Origin: Paenirhizobium daejeonense
GTDB taxonomy: Bacteria; Pseudomonadota; Alphaproteobacteria; Rhizobiales; Rhizobiaceae
Assembly: GCF_014280875.1 (NCBI RefSeq)
Contig: NZ_JACLAL010000005.1
Coordinates: 434,001-498,000, forward strand
Length of the DNA stretch: 64,000 nt
Direction: 5' to 3'
Made by a program: the position numbers and the translations under genes. Shown in pieces: positions 6,923 to 15,101 of the stretch (positions within the stretch are counted from its first letter, which is position 1; each line of letters begins with the position of its first letter). Below the pieces are notes generated by a model. That model was given only the letters and a program-made list of their open reading frames with translations, had not been told where the DNA came from and made no database searches.

Positions 6923-7974
6923 GCGGCCGCCCGCGCCGACTCATTGTCGTTGGCTGCCGAGAACAGATCCGCCACCGGCTGCTCTTTCGTGCCGAGCGAC
7001 GCGATGTTTTTGGCAGCCTGACGGAAGTATGACGGCTTGAGCTCAAACCCTACTCCGCGCCGCCCCATCTCGACGGCCGAATATACCTCGCTGCCGATGC
7101 CGAGGAACGGTGTCAGGACAGTCTCGCCCGGCAAGCTCCACAGGTCGATGCACCGCTCAATTACATCCAGTTGTAGCGGCGAAATGTGCTGTTCATCCTG
7201 CTCGTCGCGTGCCGAGCGATATTGCAACGTGCGGGTTTGGCGGATGTCGCTCCACACCGGAGACGCATATCGCTGCCAGACAAAGACTGAACGCCACTGC
7301 TCGAAGCTCCACGGCGTGCGGCCGTCAGCGATGGTTTCCGCAGCGTGGCGATTATAGGCTTCACGGCTGATGTCGAGGCTCTCGTCGCCGACCCAGCAAT
7401 CGAACATCCCATCGACTGGCTCCGGATTGTCGCCCGGCTTGCGGAACGACACGATGTAGTCGGCGAGGCCCTGGCCGCTGATGCAGCTGTCCTTGGTGAT
7501 CTGCTTGTGCAGAAGGCGGATGGACTTGGTGCGCTGCTGGGCGACGACTGGGTCTTTCCAGATGCAAACCTCGGAATGGAAGATCCAGCCTGCGTCTTCG
7601 TATGCCCGGATGATCTCGCCACGGAAGTCGCGCATGCCAATGAAACCGTTGCGTCTCTTGCTGGTCGGCAGCTGCATGCAGTGAACTGAGTGGATACGGC
7701 CCGGCTTCGTCACGCGCAGAAGCTCCTGGATCAGGAACGCATAGTGCTCCCAGAACGCGCCGCCCTCATTGTTGCTGATGTCACGGTCGAAGCTCGAAAA
7801 CTTGTAGAGGCCCTCGAAAGGCGGCGAGTGGATGCCAAAGTGCACGCTGTCACCCGGTACGGCGCGGATCAGCTCGCACGAGTCACCTTCATAGATGGCA
7901 TAGTTGTCGGTGATGACCTGGTTCACGGCGTTGATGTCGGCGGTCACTGCCGCGGTGTTCTGAGCGTTGGTCAT
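6919..7974 (-). CDS. N4/N6-type DNA methyltransferase
   Basis: 351 residues from ATG 7974; the start overlaps the previous stop as TAATG. Motif IV appears as HSPPFEGLY near residue 46, a variant of (D/N/S)PP(Y/F). A SAM-binding segment is at the C-terminal end (ETVLTPFLGIGSEVYSAVEMG, then GFELKPSYF), giving the beta-class motif order (catalytic first, SAM site last). Such enzymes methylate adenine N6 or cytosine N4. With no cognate endonuclease beside it, this looks like a solitary phage methyltransferase. ANDN occurs near the C-terminus. Confidence 0.85.
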   Translation of the reverse strand: MTNAQNTAAVTADINAVNQVITDNYAIYEGDSCELIRAVPGDSVHFGIHSPPFEGLYKFSSFDRDISNNEGGAFWEHYAFLIQELLRVTKPGRIHSVHCMQLPTSKRRNGFIGMRDFRGEIIRAYEDAGWIFHSEVCIWKDPVVAQQRTKSIRLLHKQITKDSCISGQGLADYIVSFRKPGDNPEPVDGMFDCWVGDESLDISREAYNRHAAETIADGRTPWSFEQWRSVFVWQRYASPVWSDIRQTRTLQYRSARDEQDEQHISPLQLDVIERCIDLWSLPGETVLTPFLGIGSEVYSAVEMGRRGVGFELKPSYFRQAAKNIASLGTKEQPVADLFSAANDNESARAAA

Positions 7975-9404
7975 TATGCGGCACCTCCTAGCCATGTCGG
8001 GATCTGCATCGGGATTTTCGGATCGTAGCTGGCATTCTCTCGGGCCTGAGCGTTGATTGCCTGTTTGGTGATGTTCGCGGTGTGCAGCACCATCGCTGCC
8101 GCCATGCGGTCGGCGTCCGCCTCTTTGCGCTTGAGGTTGGCCACGACAGCGCCCTCTGTCTCGGCTGCGATGAAATGCGCTGTGACCTCGTTTTGCTGGC
8201 CGAAGCGGTAGAAGCGACGCACCGCCTGATAGATCTGCTCAAAGCTATCGTTGAGGCCGACAAAGCCCGTATCGGCGCAGTGCTGCCAGTTCATGCCAAA
8301 TCCTGCGATCGACGGTTTGGTGACGAGAACTCGGATGCGGCCTTCGCTGAAATCGATGAGCTTGCGCTCCTTCACGTCTTCCTTGTCAGAGCCGCGAACT
8401 TCGACGGCGTCGGGAATTGCCTTCGTGAGCGCCTCGCTTTCCGCATTGAGGTTGCACCACCAGACGAACGGCCGATCGATCGGCGTCATCGCAGCGGCGA
8501 AAGCCACGCGGTCATCGACGCTCTCTCGGCGGGCCTTGATGCGCTCTTGCAGCGTAGAAGCCCGGCCACCGACAAGATCACCGACCGCGACGGGCGCTGT
8601 CACCGTGTGGTGAATTTGATGTAGAGCCGGTAGCTCGTAGGCGCCATCGTCATATCCAAGGTCAGACGGCTTGCGCAGCATGACGGCCCACGATGCCATC
8701 CAGCGCCAGAAGTCGTTCTCGGCATGGCCCTTCAATCGCCACTTCTGCGTCTCTCCGCCGTCATGGGTGAAGAATGTGGCGAGCATGTCAGAATAGGACA
8801 TGATGCCGAGAAACTCGGCGTGGTTGCCAAGCTCCATGAAGTCGTTCGGCGCTGGTGTGGCGGTCGCAGCGAGACGGAACGGGATGCCGTGGCACGCATC
8901 GACAAGTTCATTGCGGTAGTGGCCGGTCTCCGACTTCAGAATGCTGCTCTCGTCCAGAATGACGCCAGAGAACTGCGTCAGGTCGAATGCGTCAATCTTC
9001 TGGTAGTTGGTGACGTTGACTTCTGGAGAATAAAAGTTGTGACCGACCCCGCATTCGTCTTGCGTGCGAACATGGCGCGCCGGGATGCCGAACTTCTCAG
9101 CCTCGCGCACCATCTGTGCCGCAACCGCGAGCGGAGCGAAGTGCAGGACGTCGCCCTGTGTCGACTTGTTGACCGCCTGCCCCCATGCAAGCTCCATGAA
9201 GCTCTTGCCGAGGCCAGTGCCTGCGAACAGTGCAGCCCGGCCACGCTTTAGCGCCCATGTGACGATATCGCGCTGGAATGGGAATAGGACTGCCGGCAAA
9301 TCCGGCACGTCCGTCAGGCCTGTCGGCGGATCAAGTATCGCCTTCCTGGCCAAGAACGCGGCATACGCGTCCGCCTGCGCCTTCGGCGCAACGTGGATGT
9401 TCAT
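7974..9404 (-). CDS. SF2 DEAD/SNF2-type helicase
   Basis: 476 residues. Motif I is FAGTGLGKSFMELAW (residues 60-74), motif II is VILDESS (Walker B variant DES), motif III is AATATPAPND and motif VI is QAVRRFYRFGQ. The QRDIVTWALKRG segment upstream resembles the Q-motif of SNF2/RapA-like remodellers. The likely role is DNA translocation or unwinding in phage replication or recombination. Start ATG 9404 has the shared CACCACAAGAGGAGAC leader. It differs from the second helicase (10606-13395) in lacking an intein and cysteine motifs. Confidence 0.85.
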   Translation of the reverse strand: MNIHVAPKAQADAYAAFLARKAILDPPTGLTDVPDLPAVLFPFQRDIVTWALKRGRAALFAGTGLGKSFMELAWGQAVNKSTQGDVLHFAPLAVAAQMVREAEKFGIPARHVRTQDECGVGHNFYSPEVNVTNYQKIDAFDLTQFSGVILDESSILKSETGHYRNELVDACHGIPFRLAATATPAPNDFMELGNHAEFLGIMSYSDMLATFFTHDGGETQKWRLKGHAENDFWRWMASWAVMLRKPSDLGYDDGAYELPALHQIHHTVTAPVAVGDLVGGRASTLQERIKARRESVDDRVAFAAAMTPIDRPFVWWCNLNAESEALTKAIPDAVEVRGSDKEDVKERKLIDFSEGRIRVLVTKPSIAGFGMNWQHCADTGFVGLNDSFEQIYQAVRRFYRFGQQNEVTAHFIAAETEGAVVANLKRKEADADRMAAAMVLHTANITKQAINAQARENASYDPKIPMQIPTWLGGAA

Positions 9405-9509
9405 ATAGTCTCCTCTTGTGGTGCTTTGCGCGGTGGTGGCGCGCTTCGCTTAATGCTGCGATAACCAGTTTATGCTATCTAGGGCTGAGTTTTTTTATTG
9501 GAGTTTATT

Positions 9510-9770
9510 ATGCTATTAAGCACTGCGGTCGGGTTCTTCTCTGCTCTTGGATGGGCCATTTCTAGTTACCTTTGGGTACTGTCGACACTAGTTAAGATGG
9601 AAGAGTCAAAGAGCTCAGTAGTGATCGAGGGCCGGTCGGCGTTTAATCAGAACGATCTCAAAAGATATCTGGATAAGACTGGCAAGATAAACGCAAACGC
9701 TGGAGCAGTGAGCGCAGCTTCGGCTGCATTGTCTGCGATAGCCTTGTTTCTCCAGACGATCGGATACTAG
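9510..9770 (+). CDS. Small membrane protein, counter-oriented in the early operon
   Basis: 86 residues from ATG 9510 (GGAG six bases upstream); the in-frame TTG at 9498 lacks a ribosome site. There is a hydrophobic helix at residues 3-25 (LLSTAVGFFSALGWAI) and another at the end (SAASAALSAIALFLQ), with a charged middle. It lies on the plus strand between two minus-strand genes, and its stop overlaps the stop of the converging gene. Codon composition is less GC-rich than in neighbours. The position and orientation fit a moron, for example a superinfection-exclusion protein, but no family is recognised. Confidence 0.65.
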   Translation: MLLSTAVGFFSALGWAISSYLWVLSTLVKMEESKSSVVIEGRSAFNQNDLKRYLDKTGKINANAGAVSAASAALSAIALFLQTIGY

Positions 9771-10537
9771 CGAGCCACCTTGTCTTCAACGATCGAGAAC
9801 CCCGGCAACTCGCGCGCACCGCCGCGCACCTTCTCCTCGGCGAGCGATAAGGACAGTCTGCGGAATGCGTCACTGTCGACGCCCCAGGCCCACTCTATGG
9901 CAGCTTCCTCATCCACTAGTGTAGTGACCCACACAGACCTCAACCCCGTCCAGGTCGTTGCGGCCTTGTCTGCACGCTTGGCGCCGCGTTCCAACTTTTT
10001 CGCGTCGTCCAGTAGTTCCTCTGCTTCCTCGCGAGCGGCAAGGTTGCCTGATGACGAGCGAATGGCCTCCTCTGCAAGGCGCTTAGCCTCGGCGGCCTCT
10101 GCTGCCTTGGCTGCCGCTTCCGCAGCCTTCTCATCGGCGACCTTCTTGCGCCAAGCGGCAAGCAATGTGCCGAGCGACGACTTGGCTAGATCGACCTTGC
10201 CCTTCTTGGGCTGGATGTAGGGGTTGTAGAGTTTCTGGATCTCGTCAATCTTGTCGTCGAGCGGCTTCTTATCGGCTTTGCGCAGATCGTCGGCCTTTTT
10301 GCCAGCCTCGTGCAGTCCGTTATAGAGCTTCTCGATAGCGTCGTGCATTTCCTGACTTGCAATAGCCTCGCCGTCGGCCCAGTTCTTTGCCTCATCATAG
10401 AGGTCATCGATCTCGGTGAAGATGGTGATGTACTGCGGCTGGTTATCGTTCGCTGACGCGTCGTCGAGCGGAGGCCCGCCATTATGGCCGGCGATAGCGA
10501 ATGGGTCGAATTCAGATACAGCTGCTGATCTGGTCAT
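9767..10537 (-). CDS. Coiled-coil phage protein of unknown function
   Basis: This 256-residue protein starts with a proline/glycine-rich tail (AGHNGGPPLDD, then ANDN). Long alpha-helical segments follow, including an Ala/Glu/Lys-rich coiled coil around residues 125-185. Residues 190-225 (TTWTGLRSVWVTTL) look like a small folded unit. Proteins of this type sit beside recombination helicases in other phages, but no function is established. Start ATG 10537 carries the shared CACCACAAGAGGAGAC leader. Confidence 0.65.
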   Translation of the reverse strand: MTRSAAVSEFDPFAIAGHNGGPPLDDASANDNQPQYITIFTEIDDLYDEAKNWADGEAIASQEMHDAIEKLYNGLHEAGKKADDLRKADKKPLDDKIDEIQKLYNPYIQPKKGKVDLAKSSLGTLLAAWRKKVADEKAAEAAAKAAEAAEAKRLAEEAIRSSSGNLAAREEAEELLDDAKKLERGAKRADKAATTWTGLRSVWVTTLVDEEAAIEWAWGVDSDAFRRLSLSLAEEKVRGGARELPGFSIVEDKVAR

Positions 10538-10605
10538 AGTGTCTCCTCTTGTGGTGTGGTGGTCTTGTTCATGACAACGGCGTTCACATTGGTCGACGTC
10601 AACCG

Positions 10606-13395
10606 TCAGAACGGCACTTCATCATCCAGATCGACGCCCCATCCGGAATTGTCATTGGCCGGTGCTGGTCGGTTGTCGTTGGCCGGAGCGACGCGATGCG
10701 CAACGACATCGGGGTACTTGGGATTGCGCCCGTAATCGAGTTGTACCTCTGTTGTGTCCATCAGCTCGTGCTGCCGTCCGAGGAACTCCATCACGTCGTT
10801 CGGATATGGTGTCTTTCCGCCGTGCATCATCCACCAGCGATTCGCCTTGGATTTAGGGAATCCGGAGTGGGCGCAACACACCCACTCGTTAATGGACTTC
10901 ATCCCAACAAGGTATGAAACCTTGACGGAATCTGGCTTTCCATCCTTGCCAGGATGGTGGAAAAAGCTTCGCGAAGACACCTCATGCCATGGCTTTTCCG
11001 TCGAGAGCACCGGAGTCAGGTCAGCCTTGGCGGTGATTTTTTCTTCCTCGTTCGGCGGGAAGATGTAGCCACAGCATTGACACTCCATGATGGAAATGGC
11101 GATCAGCTCCCCGCATCCACACTTACCTTGAACGTCAGGTTTGTCCTGCGGGCATAGTTTCTTAGGCTGGTCACCAAGACCCTTGCCTGGCTCGCGCGGA
11201 CGGATCTGGTCAATTGGCCCGTGGTAGGCAAGGTTCTTGCCGTGGTCGGCTACGAGGCAATCTGTCTTGCCGGGAAAATTGCGCGTGCCACGGCCGAGGA
11301 TCTGCACCAGCTTTCCGGCCGATTTGGTCGACAGGATCAAAGATATGAAGTCCACCCATGGAAAGTTGGTACCGGTGGTAATCATGCTGACCGACGAGAT
11401 TGCCCAATATTTTCCGGCTTTGAAGCCCTCGAAGATCTCCTTCGTCTGGTGTGCATTGTCGCTCGTCAGCACGGCGCAAGTCCGCCCATAGCGCCTAATT
11501 GCCTCTGCTATGTGGTTTGCGTTCTCCTTGCTGGTAGAGAAGAACAGGCCAGCCCGCCTCCCCTCCGAAAGAGCCATGTCTTCAGCAATCGCCTCTTCAA
11601 TGATCCGCTCAGCTGCCTCAGAAACCTGCCCAGGGATGTAATCGCCGCCGCGCGTGCCAATGCCCTTGAGGTCGATCTTCGCTGCAGTTCTCTGACTGGT
11701 CAGGCGCGTGAGATACCCCTGCTCGATAAGCTCGCCAATGCCGATCTCGTAGACGACATCGTCGAACAGCTTGAACTTGACTGTTTCCCCTGTAATCGGA
11801 TCAACGATGTCGTCATCGTCGAGCGCGTCAGTCAGGCGGCCCGAATCCATACGGTAATCTGTCGCTGTCGTGCCGCAGGTGCGGCTATCCGGATTGTGCT
11901 CACGCACCGACCGGAAGAACTTTCCGTACTGCGTGTTGGCGTTGCGACTGATGCCGTGCGCTTCGTCGACGATGATAAGGTCGATACTGCCGAGTTGCTC
12001 GACCTTGTTCCAGACCGACTGGATGCCACAGAACAGAACCTGTGCGTGCGCATCGCGCCGATTAAGTCCGGCCGAATAGATGCCCGCCGGTGCGAACGGC
12101 GACAGGCCGATGAACTCCTTGAAGTTCTGCTCGACCAGCCGTGCATCATGCGTAATGTTGAGGATGCGCATCGACGGGAAGTCGGCAAGCAGTTCCTCGA
12201 TCAGCTTGGCGATAAGCAGAGCCTTTCCGCTGTTGTGGTGAACAGTGAAATCGTCGGTTAGATAGAGGTGGTCTCCATCCAACTCGAAACCATAGAAAGT
12301 ACCAACACCGACTGGCTCAACCGTGAAGCCGGTCACCATCGGATTTTTCACCTGCAAACGTGGCGAGGCCTGTTTTCGACTCAGGCGGCAAGGAATGATT
12401 TCGACGTCGCCAGAGATGGATACCCGCCAGTACGTGCCCTCGTAGCCCGTCTGGGACTTCTTCTTACACTCGCGAACATAGGCAGCGAGGCCCAGACTGC
12501 GGGCGACGAATGCCACATCACTCGACAGGTGCTTCGACCTCGAAATGAAGTCGAAATACCCATTCGACAGATGCCCGTCCGTATCGAGCAGACCCGCCAA
12601 CACTTCGAGCCGGACATGTCGGCTACCAGTTTTGTACAGGCGTGGAATACGCTTTTCACCGCACGACATGCCACGTATGCCAGCAGCTTCCAGGGCGGCG
12701 GCAAATCGGTTTTTTTTCGATCGATTGGATTCTTCATCTGGGAAGAACACCATCTTCGCTCGATTGCCTAGCTTCTGCGCAACACGAATCCCAACGCCGA
12801 GTGTTTCGGCGAAGTTGGTGACCTCAGACAGGACTTCCTCGTCCATACCGTGCATCGCAATAGTATTGGTGAGGCTGCCGTCGCCAAGCATGGCGCCAAC
12901 GACGTAAGCCGGAACGGGAATGTTATCGTTGGCCGGAACACCGAAGTCGACACCTGTGCGCCACAGCTTGTGCAGATGCTTCCAGCTTTTCGATTTGGAT
13001 AGGTACTCGCCGACGCTTAGATTTACGACCTCCCCACCGGAACGGTACGAATTTGGGTACTTAAGAGACTTCACACCCTCGTTCGTGGCCTTGAGGCTCA
13101 GCATATGGTTTTCATTCACGACGAATGGCTCACCCCTCTTCGGGGTGATGCGATACATCATCTCTGATCCGGTGATGGTGCGGATGACGCGCCTGGGACG
13201 GCTATCCGGCCCCATCACGTTATCGTTGGCGGCAACCAGTTCGACCGATTTGGTTGATCCGTTGTGCATGAGAATTTTCGTTCCGGCAGCATGGCACCCG
13301 GTAGGAAGCACGATCAATGCATTCCCACCACCCTCTGCCCAATATTCATAGAGCTTGTCGAGCGCGGCGCGCTGGTAATATCGTAGTTCAAGCAT
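10606..13395 (-). CDS. SF2 helicase interrupted by an intein in its Walker A loop
   Basis: 929 residues before splicing, about 574 after. The host helicase begins LRYYQRAALDKLYEYW, and its Walker A is split as LPTG / SGKALL by the intein (residues 34-388). After the insert come motif II (IIVDEAHG), motif III (TTATDY) and motif VI (ILGRGTRN), placing it with DEAH/RecG-UvsW-like SF2 helicases. The C-terminal part has CGCGEL and CQCCGYIF cysteine clusters (possible zinc site) and two ANDN copies. It overlaps the sigma-like gene by one base (TGATG). The helicase can only bind ATP after protein splicing. Confidence 0.92.
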   Translation of the reverse strand: MLELRYYQRAALDKLYEYWAEGGGNALIVLPTGCHAAGTKILMHNGSTKSVELVAANDNVMGPDSRPRRVIRTITGSEMMYRITPKRGEPFVVNENHMLSLKATNEGVKSLKYPNSYRSGGEVVNLSVGEYLSKSKSWKHLHKLWRTGVDFGVPANDNIPVPAYVVGAMLGDGSLTNTIAMHGMDEEVLSEVTNFAETLGVGIRVAQKLGNRAKMVFFPDEESNRSKKNRFAAALEAAGIRGMSCGEKRIPRLYKTGSRHVRLEVLAGLLDTDGHLSNGYFDFISRSKHLSSDVAFVARSLGLAAYVRECKKKSQTGYEGTYWRVSISGDVEIIPCRLSRKQASPRLQVKNPMVTGFTVEPVGVGTFYGFELDGDHLYLTDDFTVHHNSGKALLIAKLIEELLADFPSMRILNITHDARLVEQNFKEFIGLSPFAPAGIYSAGLNRRDAHAQVLFCGIQSVWNKVEQLGSIDLIIVDEAHGISRNANTQYGKFFRSVREHNPDSRTCGTTATDYRMDSGRLTDALDDDDIVDPITGETVKFKLFDDVVYEIGIGELIEQGYLTRLTSQRTAAKIDLKGIGTRGGDYIPGQVSEAAERIIEEAIAEDMALSEGRRAGLFFSTSKENANHIAEAIRRYGRTCAVLTSDNAHQTKEIFEGFKAGKYWAISSVSMITTGTNFPWVDFISLILSTKSAGKLVQILGRGTRNFPGKTDCLVADHGKNLAYHGPIDQIRPREPGKGLGDQPKKLCPQDKPDVQGKCGCGELIAISIMECQCCGYIFPPNEEEKITAKADLTPVLSTEKPWHEVSSRSFFHHPGKDGKPDSVKVSYLVGMKSINEWVCCAHSGFPKSKANRWWMMHGGKTPYPNDVMEFLGRQHELMDTTEVQLDYGRNPKYPDVVAHRVAPANDNRPAPANDNSGWGVDLDDEVPF
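12232..13296 (-). other. Intein with LAGLIDADG homing endonuclease (355 residues)
   Basis: The insert starts with Cys (CHAAGTKILMHNG, splicing block A) and ends in VHHN followed by extein Ser. Cys1, the His-Asn terminus and +1 Ser are therefore all in place. Block B is seen as NENHMLSLKA. The two endonuclease signature helices are YVVGAMLGDGSL and LEVLAGLLDTDGHL, each with its acidic residue. All known catalytic residues look intact, so both splicing and homing may work. The P-loop of ATPases is a classic intein site. The intein itself carries two ANDN tetrapeptides. Confidence 0.93.
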
Positions 13396-13853
13396 CACGC
13401 CGCCTTCCGGCGACGGCGACTATTCAGCCGTTTCCGATCGGCTATCACCTTTAAGCTTATGGCTTGCTTGGTAAGGCCGCAGGATTCTGCGATTTCCTGC
13501 ATGCTGGATCCCATTCCGATCTCGATCATGATTTCTGGGTGGCGACACCTGCCCAGTGCTTGCTTGGCTTCCAAGATGATATCTTGCGTAGCCGGCACGT
13601 TGTCATTTGCGGGTGCGCTAGAGACGGGACGCCGGCCGGCCCGGTAATTCTGGATCTCGGCAAGCATGATGTAACGGAGCCATACCGCAAAACCTTCGCG
13701 GCAGTCGGTCCACTTTTCCATGGCGCGGGCAAACGCGCTTTGAACGAGGTCTTCCCTGTCTGCGGGTTCTGCAAATCTGGTTGCCATCCTGACCAGCATG
13801 GGGCGATAGGACAGAAGGCGCGCGTCGAAATACGCTGGACGGTTTGTTGCCAT
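13395..13853 (-). CDS. Sigma-70/ECF-like phage protein
   Basis: 152 residues. The N-terminal half resembles sigma region 2 (RMATRFAEPADREDLVQSAF, then FAVWLRYIMLAEI). The C-terminal half has a region-4 type HTH (SSMQEIAESCGLTKQAISLK). ECF-like proteins of this size in phage early operons may redirect host polymerase to late genes or act as simple DNA-binding proteins. A linker between the domains holds ANDN. Start ATG 13853 has the shared leader, and its end overlaps the helicase start. Confidence 0.75.
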   Translation of the reverse strand: MATNRPAYFDARLLSYRPMLVRMATRFAEPADREDLVQSAFARAMEKWTDCREGFAVWLRYIMLAEIQNYRAGRRPVSSAPANDNVPATQDIILEAKQALGRCRHPEIMIEIGMGSSMQEIAESCGLTKQAISLKVIADRKRLNSRRRRKAA

Positions 13854-13876
13854 TTTAGTCTCCTCTGTGGTGGTGA

Positions 13877-14809
13877 TCAGGCGGTGGTGGCGCCATCAAT
13901 CCAAAGTTCGCCGTCTGGTCGACGGTAGGTGATTGTCTCCGCCGCCTGGTTGGCGGCAACCATATCGAGTCCTGCCAGAGTGGCGGGAATAAAAAGATGG
14001 GCTGGACAGCCCTCGGCTTGCTCATTGAGAGACAGCGGCTGCTGCCACCGTGCGCAGTCCCATGCTGCGTTGCCGGTCATGAGTGGTGTCGAATGGATGC
14101 AAGTCCGGCAGTGCGCCCGTGGCATCTCTTCGCCCCAGCAGACGGCAGCCTGCCGGCAAAACTGGCCGCGGAAATCATCGCGCTTCTTGCATAGGCGGAT
14201 CGGCGGCTCTGGCATGTTGATGATGCGTTCGATCCGGGCGACGGCACGTATCGCGAATTCAACGTCGTATTCGACGCGCTCGAGATGCACGTCCTCATCA
14301 TTCTTGTTGCTCATCATGTAGAAGGCGCGATCGACGCCAAGGCCGTGCATGTAGAACTGCATCGTGGCGTAGTGCTCCGGCTTTCCGACCTTAACGCCAT
14401 GTTTCTTGACCTTGACGAAAATCTCATGCTTGGCGGATTTGCATTCAACGATGTGCTCTGTCTTTGGGGCTTCGAGGATTCCAATCGCCCTGCCGTCGAT
14501 CTTGCCACGAAGATGGCCACCGGCAGCGCGCACGCGGTCCTGTTCTCCCCAGACCTCGCAACCAACGAGACGAAGCATTTCGAGAAGACGCTCTTCCTCG
14601 ATATTGCCTCGCTCAAAAATCCGGCGCTTCCGCCAGTCGATGAACTCAGGCGTAGACGCGCGGCGGAAGGCCAGCCAGATAGCGCGGTCACACTCGACGC
14701 CAATGTCACCGGCCGGAACGCCGACCGATTCCCAGTCGTTGTGTCCGGTTTCCAGTGCCGTTTGGATCGCGAGGAGCGTGCTAGATTGCGGCTTGGGGAT
14801 GGGAGCCAA
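13877..14809 (-). CDS. PD-(D/E)XK (RecB/Cas4-like) nuclease
   Basis: 310 residues from TTG 14809 (GGAG seven bases upstream). The nuclease core is visible around residues 100-135: GKIDGRAIGI supplies the Asp and HIVECKSAKHEIF the ExK. The C-terminal third is rich in cysteines (CKKRDD, FCRQAAVCWG, HCRTC, AWDC), which could hold a metal or Fe-S cluster as in Cas4/AddB relatives. It would act as an exonuclease in phage recombination, alongside the Sak4-type ATPase and DUF669 protein upstream. It overlaps the previous small gene by 29 bases. Confidence 0.75.
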   Translation of the reverse strand: MAPIPKPQSSTLLAIQTALETGHNDWESVGVPAGDIGVECDRAIWLAFRRASTPEFIDWRKRRIFERGNIEEERLLEMLRLVGCEVWGEQDRVRAAGGHLRGKIDGRAIGILEAPKTEHIVECKSAKHEIFVKVKKHGVKVGKPEHYATMQFYMHGLGVDRAFYMMSNKNDEDVHLERVEYDVEFAIRAVARIERIINMPEPPIRLCKKRDDFRGQFCRQAAVCWGEEMPRAHCRTCIHSTPLMTGNAAWDCARWQQPLSLNEQAEGCPAHLFIPATLAGLDMVAANQAAETITYRRPDGELWIDGATTA

Positions 14810-15101
14810 GGCTCATCTCCTGTGTGAAAAGGCATCGCGCCGGCCGCGTCGGTTCCTGGCGAAATGCCAGACACCAAGGCATGTCGTGGCGCATGACAAG
14901 TTCCGGCGGCTGGAACTTTGGCGACCAAAACATCGCCTCAGCTATGACGCACGATCCGTCGATGTCGTTGCCGAACTCATCTTCCCAGTCGCCTGCGCCG
15001 TCGCGATTGACGCAGTGTCGGCACCAGTTATGCTCGAAGTCGTTGCCTTCGGTTGCGTTGGCGGGCCGCCACAGCCCGCCTTTCGTTTCTGAAGTGGTCA
15101 T
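14781..15101 (-). CDS. Small Cys/His-containing phage protein
   Basis: 106 residues from ATG 15101, which shares its A with the TAA of the sliding-clamp gene (TAATG). The first half contains NWCRHCVNRD and a later Cys (SCVIAEAM), compatible with a small metal site, and the sequence is acidic in the middle. No family is recognised. Tight coupling to the clamp gene implies co-translation. Confidence 0.6.
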   Translation of the reverse strand: MTTSETKGGLWRPANATEGNDFEHNWCRHCVNRDGAGDWEDEFGNDIDGSCVIAEAMFWSPKFQPPELVMRHDMPWCLAFRQEPTRPARCLFTQEMSLGSHPQAAI

